A stretch of 64,000 nucleotides of DNA from Multifurca ochricompacta (lineage: Eukaryota; Basidiomycota; Agaricomycetes; Russulales; Russulaceae). Location of the stretch: the NCBI GenBank assembly GCA_022496185.1, contig WTXG01000006.1, positions 372,001 to 436,000 on the forward strand, written 5' to 3'. Below are positions 37,139 through 47,705 of this stretch, in pieces. Below the pieces are notes generated by a model that saw nothing but the letters and a program-made list of their open reading frames with translations, was not told where the DNA came from and did not search any database. Position 1 is the stretch's first letter, and every line of letters starts with the position of its first letter. The translations under genes and the position numbers were made by a program.

Positions 37139-38800
37139 CTAGCAGCCAATTCCAACCCCTTCGCTGATGGCATCGAGCAAGATGTCATCCGAGTCTCCAC
37201 CAGCCTCCCATATCGCGAACCCGGCGAGTTTTGCCTCGTTGATGTACTTGCCTTTCGCAGCTGTTCAAACAAGTCATGCGAATCAATCAGTATTCTGATT
37301 GGAGAATTGTGCAAGTAGCGTACCGAAAGAAGTACTGTCGTCATAGGACACCATGACCTGCGACGTGGGATTGTATACAAAAGGCTGAGTTCGAGAGGCC
37401 ATCAGCAAATCATGATCAGTGGCATGTGAACGTCTGCGAATCGCGCACCGTTTGGCTACAATTATCGAAGGTGTACTTGATCCCACTTGCAGCAGTTCCG
37501 TCTTGTTTGAGGAACCCGCCATCGATTAAGCCCCAGAAGTCGAAAATGCCACCGACAACGTTTGGATTCCCACACACATCAACACCGCCTGCAGTATCAT
37601 CCCATTTGTCCCCTGCGGGTTGCTGGGATTTGTCGAATGGTGCGTAGAGTTGAATGTTGCCCGTTGCGTCGACAGCATTACTCGAAGCAACGTGGAACGA
37701 GTGCCCGTACGATGCAACACCGAGAATGATTTTTTTTGCAGGGAAACCAGCGCTCGTCCAGGCCTTAACGGCTGACTTTGCCGAGCCTTCAGGAGAGGAG
37801 GCGCACGAGTCGTCCAAGGGTGCATTAGGCCCGACGGACGCGGACCAAGAACCCCAAACATCGTAATTCATAACCTCTGCGCAATATTATCAGACGAATC
37901 GAAAACATATTAATTCCAGGAAAGCGCGAACCAATATAGTCGAGGACCTTTGCAAATTCGGAGACGTCCGTCATGGGCGTACCGTCAGAGCCAATAAAGG
38001 GCCGGACAGCGACGGCGGCAGAGAGAATGAGTTTATTTGCGTCACTCTGATTGCGAAGTGTTTGGAGGAAGGAGAGGAAATTGGTGCTGTCATCCGTGGA
38101 TATGGTGTTGCAACCAACGCCTTGGTTATTTGGATATTCCCAACTATTATTTGAATTAGTATACAAATAGACTTGGAACTATAACCAAAACAAAGAGCGT
38201 ACTCGAATTCGATGCCGTCAAGATTGTACTGTGAGACGACCTTCATGATGGCCTGAGCGAAGGCAGTACGATTTGCCTCTGTGGCAACGGCCGAAGAAAA
38301 GAACTGCGAGCCAGTCCAACCTCCGACAGACAAGATGGCGTGGACGTTCTAGCATGGTGTGAGGCAGAAGAACGAGAAGCAGAGTGTAAGGACATACATT
38401 CGCATGGGCAGTCTGCACAAACTGAGGCAGCAACTGTTTATCGGAATCTTGAAGACCGATAACGTTGGCATCTGGGGTCGTGGTTCTGGGAAAGAATTCG
38501 CAAAGAAATTCCATGGATAAAAAGTATCACCACTCACGCAAAGGCGTAGATGACAGAACTGTACTTGGACCAACTGACGTCTTGCAAAGTGAATTCGCTA
38601 CTATGCCAAGCAGCATACCACGTAGCAGCGACGACAGATCCAGAGTCAGGGTAAGAGTTATTGGGAGAGCCACAAGATGGATTTCCAGGGTTGTTAAGGA
38701 GATAAGGACTGTTGGTGGGTGTCAAGGTGCAGGCCGGAGCGGCGGTCGGAGCAGCCAAGGCCAGCTGGGCGGTAAGAAGCATGTAAAAAGCCAGGAACAT
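37139..38800 (-). CDS. GH18 chitinase, copy 3
   Basis: A secreted family 18 chitinase, paralogous to the gene at 31691-33289. ATG 38800 begins the signal peptide MFLAFYMLLTAQLALAAP, followed by a short Pro/Ser/Asn linker. Barrel landmarks are AATWYAAWHSSEF, WSKYSSVIYAFA, the strand around SVGGWTGSQFFSS, the complete catalytic motif NLDGIEFDWEYP (intron phase inside the Asp codon), SAAVAVRPFIG, VMNYDVWGSW, ILGVASYGHSF, GGIFDFWGLIDGGF and AGFAIWEAGGD. TAG is at 37141-37139. The exon pattern mirrors copy 1, which supports tandem duplication. All motif residues are intact, so this is the likely active member. Confidence 0.93.
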
Positions 38801-39414
38801 TGTAACAGGTACAGGTAGAAATGGAACAGAGCTGGTCCTTCCAGGTAACGCGACAAGGGGTATTATATATATCTTGAGACCAGTCTGAAATCATATAACA
38901 CGCCAGATTCTCAACAAACGCCGGAGAAACCAGCAGCGGTCCTCGGAAGGATGTACGTTAGAAAGCCAGCGCAAGCATCATACCACAAGCTATGCCAGCC
39001 AGCCTCCATGCGGTAGTAATACTACTTGAATACCTGCGGGCGTTAACATTAGAGTTATACCGCGGAGACAATGAGAGGGGGTGAAACAACATGCTATGAA
39101 GTTGTAAAGAACTAAGGCGAGCGTGTCGGTGAATTACCTCGTTGTTCGCGCATGCCTGTCGCACTGTGTTGCGGAGTTACAGGAAAGGTCCTTCCTAGTA
39201 ATGCACAGCCTAAAACATTGGCTGAACAGGGTGTTTCTTAGGTTAGGATGACAGATGACATGCATGCAACACGGCACAAAGAAGGTGAGCCTCACTCTCA
39301 GTCCCCACTGCTTTCCGGGCCGTCCTTTCGCCTTCTCCAGATTTGTACAACGCACACATGGGACAAACTAATTTCACGTTAGACGCTGACCACCACGCTG
39401 GTGCGTTGGGATAA
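38801..39414. promoter_or_regulatory. Divergent promoter region, chitinase copy 3 and FAP7
   Basis: This is the 614-bp gap between divergent start codons. A TATA-like TATTATATATATC lies at about 38860-38872 on the chitinase side. No coding sequence is seen. Confidence 0.4.
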
Positions 39415-40099
39415 ATGCAGGAAAACGCCTCTCGATCATTACCTGTCATTGTAATCACCGGTACGCCCGGTACAGGCAAAACAACACACGCGCAGCTCCT
39501 GGTACAACAGTCACCCATCCCTCTACAGCACATCAATGTCAACGAGCTGGTGAAGGAGAAGATGCTGCATGATGGATTCGACGAGGAATGGCAAACTTAT
39601 GTGGTTGACGAGGACAAGGTACGCTAATATGATCACCTAGCTTGTGGTACATGAGTCACTTGCGACATTAGGTGGTCGACGAATTGGAGCCATTGGTCAG
39701 CGCAGGCGGCGGACAGATCCTTGACTGGCACACGTGCGACGCCTTTCCGGAGCGGTGGATTGACCTTGTCGTTGTACTGCAGTGTAATCACACACAATTA
39801 TGGGATCGTCTTGAAGCTAGGTGTGCTGCCACCTTCTCACAATTACAGCTGTACTTGTTATTTGGGGTTATTGACTAGGGGCACATTCTTCCAGGGGTTA
39901 CCCATTAAAAAAAATACAAGAGAACAACGAAGCCGAGATCATGAACGTTGTTTTGGAAGAGGCGCGTGAGGCGTATGCAGAGGAAATCGTTGTCCCACTG
40001 CAGAGCGAAAGCACAGAGGACCTAGAATCGAACGTGTCCCGCATTGTGCAGTGGATTGAGGCGTGGCAAAAGAATCAAGTGTTGGATTCTGGAAGTTGA
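39415..40099 (+). CDS. FAP7: Adenylate kinase isoenzyme 6 / Fap7
   Basis: Fap7 (AK6) is a small nuclear P-loop ATPase needed for the last steps of 18S rRNA maturation with Rps14. ATG 39415 starts a short leader to VIVITGTPGTGKTT, the Walker A loop at residues 16-24. Then come HINVNELVKEKMLHDGFDEEWQTYVVDEDK, an intron, VVDELEPLV, and GGQILDWHTCDAFPERWIDLVVVL with the Cys/Asp residues typical of the group. LWDRLEAR is spliced to GYPLKKIQENNEAEIM, the LID region, and WIEAWQKNQ lies near the end (TGA 40097-40099). Length (about 180 residues) matches the family. Two introns keep the frame. Confidence 0.94.
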
Positions 40100-40475
40100 T
40101 CCAGGAAGTACAGTGTCTTTACCTCCTGTCGTCCGCCGAACAACGCTCTCCACCAGCTTCTCGCCCAACATCCGATGATTTGTTCATTCCCTCTTCCATA
40201 GCTTCAGGGGAGAATGAGAGCAAGCGATCAGCCGAACCAACCAAGGCGACTCAAGTACTGCTAAAGGTCCCGCGTTCTCTCCACACGTATCCTTATCGGG
40301 TTCCATGATTTACAAGGTGTATTAAAGTGCTAGATTAAGGTGAAGGTGTTTCAGCAAAGGCGTCGAGGGAAGTGTGACATGACAAAATAGATCGATTGCA
40401 AACACGCGACACCAGGGCTTAGGAGGCCTTCACCTTAGCGACCAGGGAACAAAAAGCAGCACGGTAGGGATGTTT
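40100..40475. other. Convergent 3' flank of FAP7 and SEH1
   Basis: A 376-bp gap lies between two convergent stop codons. No gene or repeat is recognised. Confidence 0.4.
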
Positions 40476-42010
40476 TCATTCTGCAGGGTTATTGTCATCC
40501 ATTTCGACGTCACCCTCCTTTTGTTGCTCCTCCGCTTGCTCAACCGTGATGTATCCTGCGGGCGCCAAATATTCCCAGTCGTCGCCTTCCAGAGGCGTAT
40601 GCGACCATCATTTCCAGCAGAAGACAAAACGGTCCTAATTTATTTGAGTATAAGCACGATTTCCCAGAGAGCAAGTGAGAGACACAATACCCTGTGATGT
40701 TCCACTCCACCCTGCCTACCGAAGACCTGCACCGAACACGTAAATACCAGAGAACGTTGTCGGCAAGCAGAAATGCACGCACTTGTGATGATCGAAATCC
40801 GCCACGATGCTCCCCATCCACTTTGCTTCGTCTGTGCCTTCCATGCGCTCCTCATCAAGGGAGCTTGGACGCAATCTCCAAATGCGCACATGTCCGTCAC
40901 GACCACCTGCTGCGACAAGGTGGTATGACCGTCCACAGGATGGCGCCCACGCGACGGAGGTTATCGCGTATGGCACTGTTCCGTCTTCAGGGATTGATCC
41001 AGAGTCCCCAGATGGAGAGGGATCGAGTGAAAGAAGAGTGACTGGGCGACGCGACGGGGATAACTGTATAATCTACCACATGTCTTGAGCCATTCATGAG
41101 AAAAGGAGATGAAATGAAAAAGAAGACCTTCACAACGCCATTCACGCCGCTGCAGGTTGCAAGCACCTCACCCCAGTATCGCTCCTTACACCAGGAGACC
41201 GACCACCCGCCATCGGCCTCGCGGCTACCCGCACCTCGCTGCATTGGAGGTTGCTGTTGTTGCTGTTGCAGCGCATTCGCCACTAGGGAAACATCCGCAG
41301 CAGGGGTTCCGGAAACTTGAGTAGGGGTGGGTGCCGCGTAGGTATGTGGATGCGATGTCGACGTGGAAGGTAGGGCGGGAACGTCTGCCTCCTCTACGAG
41401 CGTCCAATTTGTCAAAGTGGGAGCTTCGAGGCATTCGTACACGCGAAGATGATTGTCTGAAGCAATTGTGGCCTATATAACAACTAGTGAATAGGTGCAG
41501 CACGAGGAACAATGGATGCGATAGAGTGCGCACGAATTTCAGCCCGAACTGGTGTGGCGCGAACTCCACGGCACGCACGCTACCTTTGGCGTCCGCTAAC
41601 ACGGCACGCTCAATCCAGCGTGTTCCGGGTCCATTGGATGCCGTTGAGGCACCGTTCGCCTGGGGTTGGTCAGCGCTGTCGGCAGGGATCTCCTCCCAAA
41701 CCTTGACGGTGCGGTCGAACGATGAGCTCGCGAGGACAGAGCCGAATTCCGGATGTGCCCAGGAAAGCTTCGTAACGGCCGCATCATGAGCCTGGTCATC
41801 TGTACTGTCATACGAACTTATCATGAGGTCCATCGAGTAGCTACGCACCTTCCAGTCTGCCACAGCTGTCCAGGTACCGTCAGACTCGTCGATTTGCCAA
41901 ATTCTTATGCGGTGGTCGAGGGAACAAGTGGCGAGACGGATACCATAAAAATCGTAAGCAGCATCTGTTACGAGGTCACCGTGGGCATTTTGTATTAAGC
42001 TAGTTTGCAT
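40476..42010 (-). CDS. SEH1: Nucleoporin Seh1, WD40
   Basis: Seh1 is a propeller subunit of the Nup84/Nup107 scaffold of the nuclear pore and of the SEA/GATOR2 complex at the vacuole. ATG 42010 opens MQTSLIQNAHGDLVTDAAYDFYG, followed by WD units RLATCSLDHRIRIWQID, HDAAVTKLSWAHPEFGSVLASSSFDRTVKVWEE, RAVEFAPHQFGLKF, SDNHLRVYECLE, WSVSWCKERYWGEVLATCSG, ITSVAWAPSCGRSYHLVAAGGRDGHVRIWRL and VLSSAGNDGRIRLWKA. The last repeat is followed by an acidic tail and TGA at 40478-40476. The phrases HPEFG and HxFGLK are typical of Seh1. A Gln-rich loop (LQQQQQQ) at about 41257-41275 is an insertion between blades. The frame is intact through its introns. It shares a 219-bp promoter with CIA1. Confidence 0.93.
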
Positions 42011-42229
42011 TGTTAAAAACGTTAAACAAAACAACACGAAAGCAATACGACGAGGACGAGCTCGAGACGAACGCGTTCAAGGGGAACACGGACCGGATCG
42101 GACCGTGTCGATTACGTGATGATGAGGATTGATCTCCAGTCGTCCAACTTGATGTATGTACTTTCTTCAATCATATCATCGCTCATTTCAGATTTTTAAG
42201 GCTTGTTTCGATACCGGAGGGCTAGGATT
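42011..42229. promoter_or_regulatory. Bidirectional promoter of SEH1 and CIA1
   Basis: Two divergent ATG codons, 42010 (-) and 42230 (+), leave 219 bp for both promoters and leaders. Co-expression of the two genes is only inferred from this spacing. No consensus site is obvious. Confidence 0.55.
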
Positions 42230-43519
42230 ATGGATATTGACTTTTCTCAAAAAATTTTACTGGTTTCAGAACTCGTCGGTAAGCTCGACCACCCCTTATT
42301 ATCTCCGTAGCGCTCTGGGACTATGTCATTCCCACATTTCTATCAGGACATGATGATCGCGCCTGGCACGTCTCCTGGAATCCAGTCAAGCCTCTGTTAG
42401 CAACTTGTTCCACTGACAAGTCTGTTCGCCTTTATGCTTATACCACGGATCCTTCGCCGATTTTCGCTCTGCACACCTCCATCCCTACCGGTCACAGTAA
42501 AACCGTGCGCGGCATCGCGTGGTCGCCATCCGGATATTCTCTCGCGACTGCCTCCTTCGACGCAAATATTGGCATCTGGCAGCGCGAGGAAGGTGATGAC
42601 GAAGCAGAAGGTGAATGGGAGTGCGTGAGCATCCTCGAAGGCCACGAGACCGAATGCAAGAGCGTTGCTTGGTCTGCATCTGGCATTTACCTCGCGAGCT
42701 GTAGTCGCGACAAGACCGTCTGGGTATGGGAAGGTGTGTAACCTCACATTGCTTTACTTATGTTTCTCATCAATGAGCTAGCCCACCCAGATGCAGACTT
42801 CGAGTGCATGGGGGTGCTCATGGAACACAGCCAGGATGTGAAATGCGTTGCATGGCATCCAATAGAGGAGGTCGATCCGACTGTTCTTGTCACGTCAAAA
42901 TTGCTGAGGCCAGTTCTCGTAGCTTAGATATTAGCGTCCGCCTCATACGACGACACAATCAAGCTCTACCTCGACGATCCCAGCGAGGATTGGTTCTGCT
43001 TCGCCACGCTAACAGGGCATGCATCAACCGTATGGTCCCTCGCCTGGGCGCCAAATGGTCGATACCTCGCGTCTGCATCAGACGACCGTACCATCCGGAT
43101 CTGGAAGCGCATCGCGGAACATCAATGGGAATGCGTGCTTGTGCTGGAGGGACATGACCGGACCGTGTACTCGGTAACATGGGGGATCGGAAAGTCGGGG
43201 GAGACGGAAAAAGGTGGCGAGCCCCTTGGGTGGATCGCTTCTACGGGAAGTGATGGCAGAATCAACGTTTGGGCTCTCGAGGTCAGTTGCCGTGCACCGT
43301 GCCTGCGCGTGAAGGTTCCTACTAGCCGTGATCATAGGAGCCACGGGATTCCACAGTGAGGAGTCCCCCAAAGTTCACACTGATAGCACGTCTCGAAGAC
43401 GCGCACGGCGCAACGACGTGAACTCCATTGCGTGGTGTCCAAGAAAAGGATATGAGCATCTAATTGCAACCGTTGGCGATGATGGTATAGCAAAGGTTTG
43501 GAAGCTTGTGTCCACATAG
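42230..43519 (+). CDS. CIA1: Cytosolic Fe-S assembly factor Cia1, WD40
   Basis: Cia1 (CIAO1) is the propeller of the CIA targeting complex that hands Fe-S clusters to cytosolic and nuclear apoproteins. ATG 42230 starts MDIDFSQKILLVSELV, which splices to GHDDRAWHVSWNPVKPLLATCSTDKSVRLY. Further blades read GHSKTVRGIAWSPSGYSLATASFDANIGIW, GHETECKSVAWSASGIYLASCSRDKTVWVWE, HSQDVKCVAWHP, ILASASYDDTIKLYLDD, GHASTVWSLAWAPNGRYLASASDDRTIRIW, GHDRTVYSVTWG, ASTGSDGRINVW and DVNSIAWCPRKG, ending AKVWKLVST at 43519. The DDRAWHVSWNP and WHPIEE phrases mark the family. All introns preserve the frame; the gene looks complete. Confidence 0.95.
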
Positions 43520-43703
43520 ATATTTAGAGGGATGCATTGAGATATGCGGAAATGTTCTGTTGTTTTCGAGACAGACGATGATTAGGCACTACCGATTCTG
43601 CGAAAGCGTGGGATCCTCATACAAAAAAGAGCTCACGAGAGACATCTACGATGATACATGAGGGGGGAAGGGTTTACACGCTTACACATTGCACAATAAA
43701 ATA

Positions 43704-44608
43704 TTACAGCTCCTCCCGAGAACGAGTGGACTCGTTCAGGTTCTGCAAAAATTTCTTCATCTCTGCGTTTTCAAAAATGACTTTTCCCTTTCCTTCCCAC
43801 TTTCCTCGTGCTGCCGCGAGTGCAAATTGCCCAATTTGCTCGACAGATATCACACCTCCTGAATAAAATAGGGAAAGAGGTGCTCCGAAGAGTTTATCTG
43901 CGACCCGCAGGGCGAGACCGCGTTGGTTGGGTGCATCCTGTGGGTAATCTTTAGACGGGAAGAAGTAACCAGGTCGCATGATGGTTGCTCCGATACGGCC
44001 CCCGGATTCCTCTGCAGCTCTGATCAGATTGTTTTCTGCGCGACCCTAAAAGATAACATTGAGAAGGTGAAGTTAAATATCACCATAATTTCGCACCTTG
44101 ACGCGCTCAAATAATACACGGCTGGTCTCCTTCGAGTCCGCACCCAATCCACTAACGAACACGACTCGATAAGGATTTTCCGCGGTACCGGAGCCCTTCT
44201 CCTTGAGGGCGCTCAGTAATGCATCGAGGTAGCCAACCGTGATCTCCGTGTATTTAACTTCGGTCAAACCCACGGTTGAAATGCCCAATGCCCAGATGCA
44301 GGCTCATGTCCCGCAATCTTTTCCTGAAGCGCTGGCGGGAAGTTCAAAAAGTCCTTGTGCTCAATCGTAGAAAGCTTAGGATGAGTGGGGGAATTGTTGT
44401 TAGTAGAGGTACCATTGGGAAGGATGACCCATGGAGGGAGAGGACGACGGCCGAGATAGGTGACGTGGCTGACACTATTATCTGCGAGAAGGACACGCAG
44501 GATTCCTAGGCCGGCTGTGCGATTAAGTGAGTTTTCATTCCTAGCAAGGCAATACGGCTGACTGAAAGACTGACCAACACCTGTAGCGCCTGTAAGTAGA
44601 ACCTTCAT
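43704..44608 (-). CDS. NAD(P)-binding atypical SDR-type protein
   Basis: ATG 44608 starts MKVLLTGATGV, the GxxGxxG-type dinucleotide loop of a Rossmann fold; after an intron comes LGILRVLLADNSVSHVTYLGRRPLP. Other blocks are TIEHKDFLNFP, ALGISTVGLTEVKYTEITVGYLDALLSAL, VVFVSGLGADSKETSRVLFERVKG, the helix AENNLI and TIMRPGYFFP. The order fits atypical SDRs of the HTATIP2/NmrA-like or epimerase-like kind; the usual YxxxK pair is not clear, so the reaction is unknown. The gene ends SREEL at TAA 43706-43704 and converges with CIA1. One base seems missing at about 44303 (GAGCCTGC), where HEACIW should read on into ALGIST. Confidence 0.82.
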
Positions 44609-45338
44609 GTTGGTGGTAGTAGGAAAGATGTTTGCAGACAGGGCGTTTGCGGACTACAGGGCACTACCACCACAGTCATGGCGGATGACGAGACGAGGCG
44701 AATAACGAAAGACGGATCCGCCGATGTTCCGAGCAACTTAACAGGTCATGTGATATCAATCACGTGATGTGACCCGTTTCAGTTATAAGGGGCTGTGGCG
44801 TTGCCTGTCAGTTGTTGGATGTTGGACTGACATACCACTATGAGGTTCACTTTGAACCTTCAACAGGTTGGTGGCCCCTATGGGTTAATTATAAACTTCA
44901 AACATGTCATGTAGTTTTGACAGTTTGATTTGAGTGACCCAGGGCCCATAACCTGTTGGAAGGCTCAGACAACTTGATAGATGACTCACAGTCCTGGAAC
45001 GCGTCTCACTGGGTCGTGTTCACTTTCGAGAGGCTTCCATTATTCCAATGAGTTCTAAGTACGATTGTGAACTTAAGACCAAAGGGATACATCAACTCCA
45101 TGTTGGTGAACTACCACATTTTTTCAACCTTGCAGTCACTTCTCAACCAACTTCAAATCAACCGAACATTGCATCTTTCAACAATAGTGTCCGTTTGCGT
45201 TAATCTGTTTAACATCATTCATTAAACCCACGTTCAATCTTGGCAGCAGCAGAGATGAATATATTTATTTGTGTGTAGAAGATGTATGGTGTATGCACTA
45301 CTTTGCTCTTTGCTACTGGCAGCTTCTAGTTGTTACAA
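44609..45338. other. Intergenic region with imperfect inverted repeats
   Basis: This is the promoter of the SDR gene and the 3' flank of the histidine gene. A near-palindrome, TCATGTGAT then ATCACGTGA, lies at 44746-44767 and includes CACGTG. A second inverted pair, CAACAGGTT at 44861-44869 and AACCTGTTG at 44950-44958, extends imperfectly on both sides. No gene is seen. Confidence 0.45.
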
Positions 45339-46748
45339 TTAAAGCCTCTCCAACGTTTTCTTCAACTTCTTTAAAGCGACCGCATTCTCTACTTCGGTTC
45401 CTACAGTAATACGCAGACAACCTAGGCACCCAGGCTCACCTCCCCGATAACGCACAACTACACCTTCCTCTTCCGCAAGCGTCTTGTACACGCGGTGTGC
45501 ACGCACGTTATCCAATCCCGAGCTATCTCGTGCGAGCACGGGAATCAGGATGAAGTTTGCGTCTTGAGCGCCAATAGTATGCCCGAGGCCCAAGTTTTTC
45601 AGATCATGGAATTCAGAGAGCAGAGCGGCCCGCGATGCCTTGAGCGTTTCTATGTTCTTGCGCATTGAGCTGAGCGATTCGGGAGACAACGCACGCAGAG
45701 CGAGGTGTGCTGCTGGTGTGGAGACATTATATGGCGCCTTTGTATTCGTCAGGATCTGGATCAGTGGTGGTTGTGCAAGTGCAATTCCAAGTCTGTGTGG
45801 TGTGAGAGGATGAGGAAATGCTCGATGAGGGAATCAACTGGATGCACCGGATTGCCGCGAGCCCAAAGCTCTTGCTTAGCGTTTGCATGACGCAAAGATT
45901 CGCATACTCGGCGATGAGTGTCACAGCACTGCTGCCCGGTTCGGAAAAGTCGATATAAGCCTCATCTATGACTACGATCCCTTTAAATGGTTCGTAGTCA
46001 AGGATTGTACGAATGGACGCCAGTGAGATTAGAGTCCCAGTGGGATTTCCGGGTGAACATAAGAATATCAGTTTGATTGACTGATCCCCATCAATCGCCT
46101 TCTTCACCTGGACACAACGCTTCTGGTTCGAGAAGATGCGCCAAGACACGGAAGGAGGTGGCGTACCTCGTCTACACGCAGACTGAAACGTCCCTTGTCT
46201 CCTCCCTCGCCACTGCTTGCGGAGAGTTCTAGATTGACTTTGACGATACCGACGTCGTTAACCTGCGCACATACTGCGTACATGCCATACGTCGGCGGAG
46301 TGATGAGGATTTTCTCACTTCCCGGTGCGACGCACACGCGCATGAGAAGGTCGATGACCTCGTCCGAGCCAACTCCGAGAAAGACATGGTCTGGAGAAGG
46401 CAAGCCACGTATTTCCGCTATGCGGCTCTTTATTTTCGGGTGGGACGGATCTGGGTAGCGATGGAGGTCGAGAGCGAGGATAGGGTCCAAGTCCGTATCA
46501 AGTTGAAAGTCGTCGCCTCCGTTGAGCTGCAGCTTGTTGGAAGAAGGTTTCTTGGTCTCGGGTTTGGCGATAGAGTGGCCGAGGGCATTCTCGTTCGCGT
46601 CCAGTAGAATGCCAGAGGAATAGTCGTCCCTCGCACATCGATATGGATGAAGAGCGAGAATGTTGGGTCGAATTACGCGTTCAATGTCAAAGTGTGCTGG
46701 CCGTGTTGGTGTCAAGGAGGGTACTAAACCGAGGATACCCATGTTCAT
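45339..46748 (-). CDS. HIS5: Histidinol-phosphate aminotransferase
   Basis: This PLP enzyme converts imidazole-acetol phosphate to histidinol phosphate in histidine synthesis. The start is ATG 46748 (a second in-frame ATG lies at 46742). Landmarks are FDIERVIRPNILALHPYRCARDDY, LDANENALG, LHRYPDPSHPKIKSRIAEIRG, FLGVGSDEVIDLLMRVC, ITPPTYGMYAVCAQVND, LIFLCSPGNPTGT, VVIDEAYIDFS and the PLP-lysine loop TLSKSFGLAAIRLGIA, with APYNVSTPAAHLAL after an intron and LRITVGT near the end. The lysine is in SKSFG. TAA is at 45341-45339. The introns I traced keep the frame, and length is near the usual 400 or so residues. Confidence 0.95.
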
Positions 46749-47705
46749 CAAGTCGAAATATACCCTCCCTCTCGATCTCTGCGTGTAAAACAGTCATCGT
46801 AAATTTTGTCCCGATACTGATAATTTTTCGTCCGGCGAACTGCTTAACTAAATCTGATCAGATAAGATACTCAAGTCAAGTAACTGCGTTAGCTAGCTGA
46901 TGGGGCACAAGCTTTTCCCATGAACCATGGGGGACACATTACTTAGTTGGTCTGGAATCATTGACTACATGAACAGAGCTACCTAATTGCAAAAATCTTT
47001 CTGATAAAAAGAATGGCTCAATTTGTTAGACCTATGGAGTTGTTACATACATACAAGATAAGATGTAAAAGTTATGGCAAATTGAAGCTATTAGATAGCC
47101 ACTGACTTGGTGGGGGCATTCCGTGTGCACAAGTCACAAGTCTGGTCTTTTTTTTTCTTTTTTTTAAATTGATTTTTATACCACATGAACTGTGAGACAA
47201 GTGTGGTTGGTGTAAATACATCTGGTACTCTACTAATTAGTAGCCTATTAGTATTGTACTTGGGTTCAAGGGTGTGACTGGTGGGGCTTTCAGTTGTGTA
47301 TTTTATGGGGGGGAGAGTATTTGTTTTTAATTCATGTGCTCCTTGTTGCCTTGTCAGGCGGTATTGTCCCTTGACTGAGGGCAGTTTTCCTTGGTCTGGG
47401 ATGCCGAAAATCTACACCCAGGACAGAAAGGGTCCTGAATGTAAAATTGGAAGCTTTTATTATCCTCCACCTGGTAAAGGTAAACGTTAGGGTATGCATC
47501 CGGCAAGTCGTCCACTGGGATGTTGCGCATACAGCAGCGCCATCTAGCCCTTTCTGTTTGCAAGAGAGCTAAGGGCAGCCGAACGACACACTGGCGGACT
47601 CGTCTACAATCCTCCTTGCTGTGTGGGTATCAACATCTATGTCATTACATGCAAGTCGTAATACTGTCCTGCGGTTTTTATAGGCTGCTTCTCCATTATT
47701 ACACC
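46749..47705. other. AT-rich intergenic region, no gene seen
   Basis: This is the promoter of the histidine gene and the 3' flank of the carboxypeptidase. It is more AT-rich than its surroundings, with T-runs at 47147-47165 and GATAAG at about 47058. Degraded mobile DNA is possible but cannot be shown. Confidence 0.4.
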
